The notes: generated by a model from the letters alone, not told the origin. A stretch of 64,000 nt of DNA from Sphingomonas aerolata (GCF_003046295.1 NZ_PZZN01000001.1:248001-312000), one strand, 5' to 3'; shown: positions 8,628 through 19,191, numbered from the stretch's first letter. Translations and numbers: made by a program.

Positions 8628-9920
8628 TCAGCCGCCTGTTTCACGTTGGTCGTCGGACGCGTCCCCCCGGCGCCGATTCCGCCCGCTTTTCTGCTGCACC
8701 AGCGTGCCATGCTCGAACAGGAACCCCGCGATATCGGGCTTCCCCGCTGCGCCCAGCACGGTCTGAATGATGATCAGCAGTGGCACCGCCAGCAACGCGC
8801 CGAGCGTGCCCCAGACCCAGCCCCAGAAGCTCAGAGAGATCAGGATCAGCAGCGGGCTGATCGTCAGCCGGTGGCCGACGATGAACGGCGTGATCGCATT
8901 CGCCTCGACGAGGTGCAGGCCGTACATCAAAGCGGGCGGGAGCAGCGCCATCCAGATATCCGAAAACGTCATCAACCCGCCCAGCCCGAGCAGGAACGCG
9001 CCGATCACGGGTCCGAAATAGGGGATGTAGTTCAGCAGAGCGACGATCCCGCCCCACATCGCCGGATAGGGCATGCCGATCGCCCACAAGGCGGTACCGG
9101 TCACAATCCCGAGAAGGACGTTGATGACCGTGATCGTGCCGAGATAGGCCGAGACGTCGTCGACCACGTCCTGGATCACGCGTGCGGTCGCCATCGCACC
9201 GTCGAAGCTCGTGCGGCCCGTGATCGTCTGCCGTCGCATCCCCGTCCAGCCGGACAGGAAGAAGAACACGATCAGGATCCCGAACAGCAGCTGGACGATC
9301 ACCGCCGGCGCAGATGTCGCGGCGAATTCCAGGATCGAACTTGGCGCCGCGACGCCCGCGGTCGCGGGCTGCTTGATCGGCGTCGACGCGACCTGCCGCA
9401 GCGTCCGGTTCACATATTTCTCGAGGCTCGAATAGAGATCAAGCAGCGGCGCGAGATTGCTCTGGATCCGGTCGAGCCGGGTCGGCAGCAGCCGGAAAAA
9501 GTCGGTTGCCGGCACGAGGATCGCGGCGATCGCGACATTGGCGGCGACCAGGAACACCAGGATGCACGCGAGCGCCGCGATCGGCGACGGCACGCCCCGC
9601 CGTTCGAGCCATTCGAGCACCGGGATCAGCGCGACGGCGATCACCAGCGCGGTCGTCAGCGGCAGGAAGAACTCAGCCCCTGCCTTCAACGCGAACGGCA
9701 ACGCGATGACCAGCCCGATTCCGGCGGTCAGCGTCAGCGCGGCGAGCAGGCGATCGCGCCGCTGCGCGATCCGCATCGCATCCTCGACACCAACGCCGAG
9801 CGGGGGTTCGAACACCCCTTCCGCGCTGCTCGCTGTGGTCGCCCCACCCTCGGCGGGCGGCGGCCCTCCCTCATGGACGTCCGCCGTACCCGCCTGGGCC
9901 GTATAATCGTCGTTCGCCAT
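8628..9920 (-). CDS. AI-2E family transporter (PerM/YdiK-like permease)
   Basis: A 430-residue integral membrane protein. After a 50-residue acidic, proline-rich cytoplasmic tail come seven to eight hydrophobic segments, with the family's central insertion between the third and fourth. Conserved signatures are GTALWAIGMPYPAMWGGIVA, LLNYIPYFGPVIGAFL, VEANAITPFIVGHRLTISPL and SFWGWVWGTLGALLAVPL. The family includes putative autoinducer-2 exporters and Na+/H+ antiporters; the substrate is not predictable here. The C-terminal tail is Arg-rich. It stands alone on the minus strand upstream of the two tRNA-Asp genes. Confidence 0.88.
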   Translation of the reverse strand: MANDDYTAQAGTADVHEGGPPPAEGGATTASSAEGVFEPPLGVGVEDAMRIAQRRDRLLAALTLTAGIGLVIALPFALKAGAEFFLPLTTALVIAVALIPVLEWLERRGVPSPIAALACILVFLVAANVAIAAILVPATDFFRLLPTRLDRIQSNLAPLLDLYSSLEKYVNRTLRQVASTPIKQPATAGVAAPSSILEFAATSAPAVIVQLLFGILIVFFFLSGWTGMRRQTITGRTSFDGAMATARVIQDVVDDVSAYLGTITVINVLLGIVTGTALWAIGMPYPAMWGGIVALLNYIPYFGPVIGAFLLGLGGLMTFSDIWMALLPPALMYGLHLVEANAITPFIVGHRLTISPLLILISLSFWGWVWGTLGALLAVPLLIIIQTVLGAAGKPDIAGFLFEHGTLVQQKSGRNRRRGDASDDQRETGG

Positions 9921-10019
9921 GCCGTTACCCCTCGCTTGCCCTTCCCCTTGTCACAATCGGGGCGGCATTCAAGCGGTGTTGACACTCCGCCTGCGCGATG
10001 CCGAACGAATCGCCCTAAA

Positions 10020-11774
10020 CTATGATGCCGTGGCCGGAATCCGATCCGCAAAAAGCGATTGCAGGTCCTTTTTCAGGATCTTGCCGTTCGCGTTGCGGGG
10101 CAAGGTCTCGGGCACGAAGCGGATGGCGACGGGCGTCTTGAACGCCGCGAGCCGTTCGCGCACCCAGGCCTGCAGTTCCGCCTCGCTTGCCCGCGCACCG
10201 GGGGCGAGGTGGACGACGGCGACCGGCTCCTCGCCCAGCGTGCGGTGCGGCAGCCCGATCAGCGCGCAGTCGGTGACCGCGGGATGCGCGTAGAGGACAT
10301 TCTCGACCTCCGACGAATAGATGTTCTCGCCACCCCGGATGATCATGTCCTTGGCTCGGTCGACGATGTAGCAGAACCCCTCCTCGTCGAGCCGCGCGAG
10401 ATCGCCCGTCCGCACCCAGCCGTCGATGAACGTCGTCGCGGTCGCCTCCGGCTTGTTCCAATAGCCCTTCACGATCATCGGCCCGCGCGCCCAGAGTTCG
10501 CCGACCTCGCCGATCGGAAGCTCGGTAACGCCGTCCTCCGCGACGATCTTCAGGTCGACGACCGGCGCGGGGGGGCCCGCGCTGCTCGGCCGGTTCAGAT
10601 AATCCTCCGCGCCGTGATGCGTGACCGTCGCCATCGTCTCGGTCATGCCCCAGCCATTGCCGGGCAGCGCACCGAGCTCGCTATGGATGCGCCTGACCAG
10701 CTCGGGGGCAGACGGCGCGCCGCCATAGGCGATCGATTCGAGCGACGAGAGATCATAGTTGCCGCGGTCGGGATGCTCGATCAGCTGCCACGCAATCGTC
10801 GGCACGCCGCCGGTCACGTTCACCTTTTCGCGTTCGATGATCTCCATCGCGCGGACGGTGTCCCACTTGCGCATGAAGATCATCGTGCTGCCCGTCGCGA
10901 TCACGCCCATCATGCCCGCCGAGCAGGCGGTGACGTGGAAGAGCGGGATGACCGTCAGCGTCACGCGCGGGGTCGGCTCGGGCGGCATCTCGCCGCGCCG
11001 CAGAGCCGAACGCGCGCCCGAATAGCCCCCGGTCAGGATGTTCGACATCATGTTGCGATGCGTCCCCAGCGCCCCCTTGGGGGCACCGGTCGTGCCGCTG
11101 GTATAGAAGATCGTCGCATCGTCGTCGGGCGCGATCACCGCGTCGGGCAGCGGCTGATCGGGCAGCGCCGCCCAGTGCGAGGACGTCCCGATCACGCCCT
11201 CCAGCGGCGCTGCGATACCCGTCAGCGGCGCGACCGCGCGGCTGACCAGCACCTGCTCCAGCGACGGGATCGTCGCGTAGATATCCTCGAGCCGGTGATG
11301 GCGTTCATCGTCGGTGATCAGGACCCGGGCACCCGAGTCGGCGAGACCATAGGCCATCTCCGCCCCCGTCCACCACGCGTTCAACGGCACCATCACCGCC
11401 CCGATCGCCGTCGCTGCGAAGAACGCGACCGGCCATTCGGGCAGGTTGCGCATCGCCAGCGCGACGCGGTCGCCCGGCCCGATGCCGAGCGCCCGCAGAT
11501 GCGCCGCCAGCGTCGTCACCGCGCGCCACGTCGCCTCATAGGTCACGCGCTCGTCTTCATAGATGGTGAAGACGCGCTCGCCATGTCCGCGCGCGGCCTC
11601 GATCAGGTAACGCAGCGACGGCGGCGCATTCTTCCACACGCGCGTCGCGACTCCGCCGATCGTCACGGTCTCCATCTCGAACTTGCCGCCGGGCGCAGTC
11701 AGACGCCGTTCGGTTTCCGCCATCGACATGACCGGCCAGTTGGGGTCCAGGGCGATGATTGGTTCATGAGCCAA
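10020..11774 (-). CDS. Class I adenylate-forming acyl-CoA synthetase
   Basis: A 584-residue AMP-binding enzyme that activates a carboxylic acid to its CoA thioester. Motifs: TIFYTSGTTGAPKGALGTH (P-loop A3), NGWGMTETMATV (A5), ELWARGPMIVKGYWNKPEAT, WVRTGDLARLDEEGFCYIVD (A7), RAKDMIIRGGENIYSSEVEN (A8), and the C-terminal lysine in LPRNANGKILKKDL (A10). The start looks like TTG 11774-11772; ATG 11729-11727 is an alternative. It diverges from the serine hydrolase/FadB-like operon and very likely supplies its CoA substrate. Substrate chain type is unknown. Confidence 0.92.
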   Translation of the reverse strand: MAHEPIIALDPNWPVMSMAETERRLTAPGGKFEMETVTIGGVATRVWKNAPPSLRYLIEAARGHGERVFTIYEDERVTYEATWRAVTTLAAHLRALGIGPGDRVALAMRNLPEWPVAFFAATAIGAVMVPLNAWWTGAEMAYGLADSGARVLITDDERHHRLEDIYATIPSLEQVLVSRAVAPLTGIAAPLEGVIGTSSHWAALPDQPLPDAVIAPDDDATIFYTSGTTGAPKGALGTHRNMMSNILTGGYSGARSALRRGEMPPEPTPRVTLTVIPLFHVTACSAGMMGVIATGSTMIFMRKWDTVRAMEIIEREKVNVTGGVPTIAWQLIEHPDRGNYDLSSLESIAYGGAPSAPELVRRIHSELGALPGNGWGMTETMATVTHHGAEDYLNRPSSAGPPAPVVDLKIVAEDGVTELPIGEVGELWARGPMIVKGYWNKPEATATTFIDGWVRTGDLARLDEEGFCYIVDRAKDMIIRGGENIYSSEVENVLYAHPAVTDCALIGLPHRTLGEEPVAVVHLAPGARASEAELQAWVRERLAAFKTPVAIRFVPETLPRNANGKILKKDLQSLFADRIPATAS

Positions 11775-11916
11775 GGCCAGCCTACTCCAAATATGAATTT
11801 CGGGTTTGGCTTATCCGCCAACCAGATGCACGTTTAGAGTTGATTTGCACGCCACTCAAGGCAATAGGAGTGCCCATGTTCGAACCGGGGGTATGGTGCA
11901 TGCGGGGAAGCTGGCG

Positions 11917-13146
11917 ATGACCGCCGCGTTCGCTGGGGCGGCTGAACGGCATGGCTTCGATCCGGCACGGCTCGCCGCGATCGATAGGCTGTTGAAAGAC
12001 CGCTATATCGTCACCGGCAAGCTCCCCAATGCGCAGCTGCTGATCGCGCGCGACGGCGAAACCGTGCATTTCTCGCATCAGGGCCTCGCCCGCGAGGGCG
12101 GCGCGCCGATCGACGAAACGTCGCTGTTCCGGATCGCGTCGATGACCAAACCGATCACCTCGGTCGCGTTCATGATGCTGGTCGAACAGGGCCTCGTCGC
12201 GCTCGACACGCCGGTCCATCACGTCCTGCCCGCGTTCAAGGGGATCGGCGTCTATAATGGCGGCGGTGCGGGGGTCCCCTTTGCGGTGAAACCGACCGCC
12301 GAGCCGATGCGGATGATCGACCTGCTCCGCCATACCTCGGGGCTGACCTACGGCTTCCAGAATCGCTCGAATGTCGATGCCGCCTATCGCGAAGGCAAGA
12401 TCGAGAACTGGCACGGCAATCTCGATCTCGACGGCTTCGTCGCCGCGCTGAGCGCGCTGCCGCTCGAATTCTCGCCGGGGACCGCGTGGAATTATTCATT
12501 GGCCACCGACGTGCTCGGCGCGGTGGTCGAGCGCGTCTCGGGCGTCACGCTCGACACCTTCTTCACGACGCGGATCTTCGTGCCGCTGAAGATGGACGAC
12601 ACGGGATTCCAGGTTCCTGCCGACAAGACGGATCGCCTGACCGATTGCTACACGGTCGCGCCGGGCAAGGGGCGCACGATGCTCGATCGCGGCGAGAAGA
12701 GCGCGTGGAGCCGTCCGCCGACGCTGTTGTCGGGAGGCGGCGGGCTCGTCTCGACCGCGCTGGACTATCAGCGCTTCTGCCAGATGTGCCTCAACGGCGG
12801 CGAACTCGACGGTGCGCGGATCCTCGGCCGCAAGACGCTCGAACTCATGACGCAGAACCATCTGCCCGGCGGCGCCGACCTGACGACGATGTCCCGGTCG
12901 ATGTTCAGCGAGGCGACGAATGCCGGCACCGGTTTCGGACTGGGCTTCGCGGTGACCATCGATCCCGTCCGATCGATGATGCCGGGGTCGAAGGGCGAAT
13001 ATTACTGGGGCGGGATGTTCTCGACCGCCTTCTTCATCGACCCGGTCGAACGCCTGTCGATGGTCTTCATGACCCAGGTCTCGCCCAGCAGCCTCTACCC
13101 CATCCGCCGCGAACTCAAGACGATGATCTACGCCGCCATGACCTGA
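11917..13146 (+). CDS. Serine hydrolase of the class C beta-lactamase/EstB esterase family
   Basis: A 409-residue protein with the penicillin-binding fold. The nucleophile is in FRIASMTKPITS (SxxK). The second motif is WNYSLATDVLGAVVER, a YSL instead of the YxN of true beta-lactamases, as in family VIII carboxylesterases. LLRHTSGLTYGF and GFGLGFAVTIDP are other family blocks. No signal peptide is seen, so it should act in the cytoplasm, which argues against cell-wall work. The frame is open from 11806; ATG 11917 is chosen because GGGGAAG lies upstream and homologous sequence begins there (11893 is possible). It starts the operon FadB-like/ACAD/ACAD/TesB and may release acids from esters or thioesters. 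Confidence 0.85.
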   Translation: MTAAFAGAAERHGFDPARLAAIDRLLKDRYIVTGKLPNAQLLIARDGETVHFSHQGLAREGGAPIDETSLFRIASMTKPITSVAFMMLVEQGLVALDTPVHHVLPAFKGIGVYNGGGAGVPFAVKPTAEPMRMIDLLRHTSGLTYGFQNRSNVDAAYREGKIENWHGNLDLDGFVAALSALPLEFSPGTAWNYSLATDVLGAVVERVSGVTLDTFFTTRIFVPLKMDDTGFQVPADKTDRLTDCYTVAPGKGRTMLDRGEKSAWSRPPTLLSGGGGLVSTALDYQRFCQMCLNGGELDGARILGRKTLELMTQNHLPGGADLTTMSRSMFSEATNAGTGFGLGFAVTIDPVRSMMPGSKGEYYWGGMFSTAFFIDPVERLSMVFMTQVSPSSLYPIRRELKTMIYAAMT

Positions 13147-13176
13147 TCCGTCAGCGGCCGTTACCAGGAGAGAATA

Positions 13177-15207
<2,031 letters not shown>

Positions 15208-15212
15208 ATTCT

Positions 15213-15320
15213 ACGCCCTCTCCCCTCGGGGGAGAGGGCCGGGGTAAGGGGCAGCCAAGCCGTGCTCCGCCCCTGGCAGCCCCTCACCCCACCCTCTCCC
15301 CGCAGGGGAAAGGGAGAAAG
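15213..15320. repeat. REP-like element (cctctcccc family) between FadB-like and ACAD genes
   Basis: A perfect 11-bp hairpin, GCCCTCTCCCC (15215-15225) with GGGGAGAGGGC (15229-15239), is followed about 55 bases later by a second pair of CCCTCTCCCC/GGGGAAAGGG type; the whole element is an imperfect long inverted repeat. It sits between two genes of one operon and could tune mRNA stability or reduce readthrough to the downstream genes. Confidence 0.75.
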
Positions 15321-15329
15321 GAAGACCCG

Positions 15330-16511
15330 ATGACCGACCTCGACACCTTCCGCACCGAAACCCGCGCCTGGCTCGCGGAAAACTGCCCGCCCGAGATGCG
15401 CAAGCCCGTCCGCTCGGAGGACGATGTCTGCTGGGGCGGTCGCCAGTTCAAGCCATCGAGCCCCGCGCAGAAGGACTGGCTCGACCGGATGGCCGCCAGG
15501 GGATGGACCGTCCCCGACTGGCCCAAGGCGTACGGCGGCGGTGGCCTGTCGCCTGCCGAAACCAAGATCCTCCGCGAGGAAATGGCGGCGATCAAGGCGC
15601 GCAACCCGCTCAACAGCTTCGGCATCTCGATGCTCGGGCCGGCGCTGCTCAAATATGGCACCGAGGAGCAGAAGCTCGATTACCTGACCAAGATCGCCCG
15701 CGGCGAGATTCGCTGGTGCCAGGGCTATTCCGAACCCAATGCGGGCTCCGATCTCGCCGGCCTCGCCACCTCGGCGGAGAACAAGGGCGACCATTATCTC
15801 GTCAACGGCCAGAAGGTCTGGACCAGCTACGCCGACAAGGCGGACTGGATCTTCTGTCTCGTCCGCACCGACAAGACCTCAAAGCAGGGCGGAATCAGCT
15901 TCGTGCTGTTCGACATGGCTACCCCCGGGGTCTCGACCAAGCCGATCCTGCTGATCAGCGGCAATTCGCCGTTCTGCGAGACCTTCTTCGACAATGTCGA
16001 GGTCCCCAAGGTCAACCGCGTGTACGAGGAGAACAAGGGCTGGGACGTCGCCAAATATCTGCTCGGCCACGAACGCGAGATGATCTCGGGCATGGGGCTC
16101 GCCTCGTCGGGCGGCAACCCGCTGATCGACGGTGCGATCGCCACCGTCGGGCTCGGCCATGACGGCCGTCTTGCCGACCCGCTGCTTCGTGCGTCGATCG
16201 CGCTGTTCGAGGTGCGCGCCAAGGCGTTCGGGGCAATGTCCGAACGTTTCATCGACGAACTCAAGGCGGGCAAGGCGCACCCCGCGCAGCCGAGCATGAT
16301 GAAATATTACGGCACCGAGCTGAACAAGTCGCGCTACGAACTGATGATGGCGGCGGGCGGCTCCGACGCGCTCGAATGGGAGAGCGACCGCTCGCGCGGC
16401 GGTGCGATCCCGCGCTCGTGGCTGCGCACCAAGGCGAACTCGATCGAGGGCGGGACGAGCGAGATCCAGCTTAACATCATCGCCAAGCGGATCCTCGAAC
16501 TGCCGGCCTGA
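15330..16511 (+). CDS. Acyl-CoA dehydrogenase, probable catalytic subunit of a heteromer
   Basis: A 393-residue flavoprotein that introduces the alpha-beta double bond in an acyl-CoA. FAD/substrate motifs are WCQGYSEPNAGSDLAGL and YLVNGQKVWTSYADKADWIF. E248 in YLLGHEREM lies where isovaleryl- and long-chain acyl-CoA dehydrogenases and ChsE4 keep their catalytic base, and the C-terminus ANSIEGGTSEIQLNIIAKRI has the matching GGT form. Start ATG 15330 follows AAGGAAG, inside the tail of a REP-like element. The next gene encodes a second acyl-CoA dehydrogenase lacking an obvious base, so a two-subunit enzyme is likely. Confidence 0.92.
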   Translation: MTDLDTFRTETRAWLAENCPPEMRKPVRSEDDVCWGGRQFKPSSPAQKDWLDRMAARGWTVPDWPKAYGGGGLSPAETKILREEMAAIKARNPLNSFGISMLGPALLKYGTEEQKLDYLTKIARGEIRWCQGYSEPNAGSDLAGLATSAENKGDHYLVNGQKVWTSYADKADWIFCLVRTDKTSKQGGISFVLFDMATPGVSTKPILLISGNSPFCETFFDNVEVPKVNRVYEENKGWDVAKYLLGHEREMISGMGLASSGGNPLIDGAIATVGLGHDGRLADPLLRASIALFEVRAKAFGAMSERFIDELKAGKAHPAQPSMMKYYGTELNKSRYELMMAAGGSDALEWESDRSRGGAIPRSWLRTKANSIEGGTSEIQLNIIAKRILELPA

Positions 16512-16519
16512 GCTCTACC

Positions 16520-16598
16520 GTTCTCCCGCGGAAGCGGGAGCCCAGAATCACGAACGATGCGCGCGGGGCTCCTGGGCCCCCGCCTCCGCGGGGGGAAC
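16520..16598. repeat. REP-like element supplying the ribosome-binding region of the second ACAD gene
   Basis: Left arm 16520-16545 (TTCTCCCGCGGAAGCGGGAG then CCCAG) and right arm about 16572-16598 (CTGGGCCCCCGCC then TCCGCGGGGGAAC) form nested hairpins. The last GGGGGAA falls 5-6 bases before ATG 16603, so the mobile-type palindrome provides the Shine-Dalgarno-like purine run. Confidence 0.72.
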
Positions 16599-16602
16599 AG
16601 AA

Positions 16603-17730
16603 ATGCCACTCTATCTCGACGACGACCAGACCGTCCTTCAGGACACGATCCGCGACTTCGTCGCCGAACACGCCCCCGTCAGCCACATGCGCGCGCTTCG
16701 CGATGCCGAGGACGCCACCGGTTTCTCGCGCGACCTGTGGAAGCAGTTCGCCGAGATGGGCTTTACCGGCATCCTGATCGGCGAGGATCAGGGCGGGCTC
16801 GGGCTCGGCCATGTCGAGGCGGGCGTCGTGCTCGAACAGATCGGTCGCAACCTGTCGCCCTCCCCCTTCCTGACCACCGCCGTCGCCGCGGTCGAAGCGC
16901 TCAAGGGCACCGGTCAGGCCGAACGCTGGTTCCCCGGCATCATCGCCGGCGAGACCGTCGCCGCGCTGGCGATCGACGAGGCCGCCAAGCATCGCGACAG
17001 CATCGCGATGACCGCCGAACGCGCGGGCAACGGCTTCAGCCTGACCGGCGCCAAACGCTTCGTCGCGCACGGCCACACCGCCGACCTGATCATCGTCGCC
17101 GCACGTACCGCAGGCGGCGCGGACGATGCCGACGGCATCACCCTGTTCGCCGTGCCGAAGGACGCCGCCGGGCTCAGCGCGAACGCCGAACGCCTCGCCG
17201 ATGCGAGCCTCGCCGCGCGCCTCGACTTCGACGGGGTGGAGGTCGATGCCGATGCGGTGATCGGCGAGGTCGATGCCGGCCGCGCCCCGCTCGACCGCCT
17301 GCTCCGCGCGGGTCGCACCGGCGCGTCCGCCGAGCTGCTCGGCGTCGGCGGCGGCGCGATGGACATGACGATCGGCTATATGAAACAGCGCAAACAGTTC
17401 GGCACGCTGATCGGCAGCTTCCAGGCGCTCCAGCACCGCGCCGCGCATCTCTATTCGGAGATGGAGGTCGCGCGCGCCGCGGTGCTCAAGGCGCAGCAGC
17501 TGCTCGATCTGGGCCACGACAAGGCCGACGAGGCCGTTTCGGTCGCCAAGGCGATGACCGCGCTCGCGACGACGCTCAGCGTGCAGGAAAGCGTGCAGAT
17601 GCACGGTGGCATCGGCATGACCGACGAATATGACATCGGCTTCTACATGAAGCGCGCGCGCGTGCTGGCCGAGCTGTTCGGCGACGCCAACTTCCACGCC
17701 GACAGGCTGGCCATCGCCGCGGGCTATTGA
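16603..17730 (+). CDS. Acyl-CoA dehydrogenase-like protein, probable non-catalytic partner subunit
   Basis: A 375-residue member of the acyl-CoA dehydrogenase family. Residues 1-100 are the helical N-domain, 120-220 the beta-domain (GNGFSLTGAKRFVAHGHTAD), and the rest the C-terminal helices (GYMKQRKQFGTLIGSFQALQ, VQMHGGIGMTDEYDIGFYMK). At the helix-G base position the sequence is PLDRLLRAG (D231, no Glu), and the YEGT/YGGT loop near the C-terminus is replaced by LFGDANFHADR. Both facts suggest a structural, FAD-site-sharing subunit such as ChsE5 in alpha2-beta2 enzymes. The gene is cotranscribed with the preceding ACAD. Confidence 0.88.
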   Translation: MPLYLDDDQTVLQDTIRDFVAEHAPVSHMRALRDAEDATGFSRDLWKQFAEMGFTGILIGEDQGGLGLGHVEAGVVLEQIGRNLSPSPFLTTAVAAVEALKGTGQAERWFPGIIAGETVAALAIDEAAKHRDSIAMTAERAGNGFSLTGAKRFVAHGHTADLIIVAARTAGGADDADGITLFAVPKDAAGLSANAERLADASLAARLDFDGVEVDADAVIGEVDAGRAPLDRLLRAGRTGASAELLGVGGGAMDMTIGYMKQRKQFGTLIGSFQALQHRAAHLYSEMEVARAAVLKAQQLLDLGHDKADEAVSVAKAMTALATTLSVQESVQMHGGIGMTDEYDIGFYMKRARVLAELFGDANFHADRLAIAAGY

Positions 17731-17739
17731 CCCGAACTT

Positions 17740-17791
17740 GTACCCCCGCGAAGGCGGGGGCCCAGACTGGGCTCCCGCCGTCGCGGGAGAC
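17740..17791. repeat. REP-like double hairpin before tesB
   Basis: CCCCCGC-GAAG-GCGGGGG (17743-17760) is followed by CTCCCGC-CGTC-GCGGGAG, with CCCAG/CTGGG pairing between them. It belongs to the same family as the element at 16520-16598 and lies just before the strong AAGGAGGT ribosome-binding site of tesB. Confidence 0.75.
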
Positions 17792-17803
17792 CAAGGAGGT
17801 CAA

Positions 17804-18691
17804 ATGCCTGACGATACTGCCGAAGTAACACCCCAAGCCCTCGCCCAGGGCCTCGTCGACCTGCTTGAGATCGACGAGGTGGACACCGACCTCTATGTCG
17901 GCAAGCGCCAGCCCGGCGGCGTCGGTCGCGTGTTCGGTGGCCAGGTGATCGCGCAGGCGCTCCAGGCCGCGCAGCGCTCGACCGAGGCGCCCAAGGCGGC
18001 GCATTCGCTTCACGCCTATTTCATGCGGCCGGGCAACGAGGATTACCCGATCGTCTACCGCGTCGTCCGCGATTTCGAGGGCCGCAGCTTTGCGACGCGT
18101 CGCGTCATCGCGATGCAGAAGGGCCAGCCGATCCTCAACATGGCGGCGTCGTTTCAGACCCCCGAGGATGGTCTTCACCATCAGGACGCGATGCCCGACG
18201 TCGCGCCGCCCGAGGAGCTGCGCTCCGATCGTGACCTGCGGCTGGAGAATATCGACGGCATTCCCGAAAAGTTTCGTGCACACATGCTGCGCTGGCGCCC
18301 GATCGAGGTCCGCCCGGTCAACCCGCGCAGCTGGATCGATCCGCCCGCGCAGGCGCCGAACCATGCCAACTGGTTTCGCATCGTGGCGCCGATCGGCGAT
18401 GACCCGGCGATGCACCGCGCGGTCCTGTCCTATGCCTCGGACATGGCGTTGTTGGGAACCGCGCTGCTGCCGCACGGGATCAACTGGATCACGCCGGGTC
18501 TGCAGACCGCCAGCCTCGATCATTCGCTATGGCTGCACGAGGATTTCCGCGCGGACGACTGGCTGCTCTATGCCTGCGATGCCCCCTGGTCGGGCCATGC
18601 GCGCGGCTTCAACCGCGGCAAGATCTTCTCCCGCGACGGACGGCTGGTCGCGAGCGTCGCGCAGGAGGGGCTGATCCGGATGCGAAAATAA
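17804..18691 (+). CDS. tesB: Acyl-CoA thioesterase II
   Basis: A 295-residue double-hotdog thioesterase that hydrolyses acyl-CoA to acid and CoA. FGGQVIAQALQAA and HSLHAYFMRPGN mark the first hotdog. The second carries TASLDHSLWLHEDFR (Asp equivalent to TesB D204), GHARGFNRGKIFSRDGRLVA and the Gln of SVAQEGLIR, completing the Asp/Thr-Ser/Gln active site. ATG 17804 has a near-perfect AAGGAGGT site. It ends the esterase-FadB-ACAD-ACAD operon, probably recovering CoA or releasing stalled intermediates. Confidence 0.93.
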   Translation: MPDDTAEVTPQALAQGLVDLLEIDEVDTDLYVGKRQPGGVGRVFGGQVIAQALQAAQRSTEAPKAAHSLHAYFMRPGNEDYPIVYRVVRDFEGRSFATRRVIAMQKGQPILNMAASFQTPEDGLHHQDAMPDVAPPEELRSDRDLRLENIDGIPEKFRAHMLRWRPIEVRPVNPRSWIDPPAQAPNHANWFRIVAPIGDDPAMHRAVLSYASDMALLGTALLPHGINWITPGLQTASLDHSLWLHEDFRADDWLLYACDAPWSGHARGFNRGKIFSRDGRLVASVAQEGLIRMRK

Positions 18692-18703
18692 CCTTGGTTT
18701 ACG

Positions 18704-18715
18704 CGGGTTAACCCG
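18704..18715. terminator. Short palindrome after tesB, possible terminator
   Basis: CGGGTTAACCCG is a perfect 12-bp palindrome 12 bases after the tesB stop and about 50 bases before the BLUF gene, followed by GTCTTCGTAACTT. It is too short and has too weak a T-run for a confident intrinsic terminator. Confidence 0.3.
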
Positions 18716-18767
18716 GTCTTCGTAACTTCCGATTAGTCCCGCGGGATCATTCTCCGGGATCATCGGC

Positions 18768-19181
18768 ATGCAGCGCCTTCTATATATCAGCACGTCGCGT
18801 AGCCGTGTGACACAGCCGGTCATCGACGAGATCCTGCGGGTCTCGCGTCGCAACAACGCCGCCGCGGGCGTGACCGGTCTGCTCATCGCTGGCGGCAACA
18901 GGTTTCTCCAGGTGCTCGAAGGCGATGATCTCGCCGTGTCGCGCACCTTCGATCGCATCCAGCGCGACGACCGGCATTTCGCGATGGTGCAGCTCGCGAA
19001 ACAGACGATCACCGAGCGCAGCTTCGGCAGCTGGGCGATGGGATTTGCCAGCGGCGCCGCGCCTGGCGGTGGCGCGACGTCGCCCGCCGCCACGATCGCG
19101 GCCCTGATCGCGCCGATCGAGGATCCGACGCTACGCGGCTATTTCACCGGTTTCGCCGACCTGCATCTCTCAGCCGCCTGA
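18768..19181 (+). CDS. BLUF-domain blue-light photoreceptor (short, stand-alone)
   Basis: A 137-residue protein consisting almost only of a BLUF domain, which binds FAD and senses blue light. The key residues fit AppA spacing exactly: Y6 (AppA Y21), N30 (N45), Q48 (Q63), W89 (W104) and M91 (M106). Conserved blocks are RLLYISTSR, AAGVTGLLIAGGNRFLQVLE and ERSFGSWAMGF. Residues 95-137 form a Gly/Ala-rich link and a C-terminal helical cap, as in PixD-type short BLUF proteins, which act through partner proteins. It lies alone between a beta-oxidation operon and a convergent SDR gene, with its own 76-bp leader, so its output partner is not evident. Confidence 0.93.
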   Translation: MQRLLYISTSRSRVTQPVIDEILRVSRRNNAAAGVTGLLIAGGNRFLQVLEGDDLAVSRTFDRIQRDDRHFAMVQLAKQTITERSFGSWAMGFASGAAPGGGATSPAATIAALIAPIEDPTLRGYFTGFADLHLSAA

Positions 19182-19191
19182 GCGGACCGCG

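Noticed and set aside
11917..13146. Beta-lactamase resistance gene
   Set aside because: The YxN motif is YSL, there is no signal peptide, and it is in a fatty-acid operon, so an esterase is more likely.
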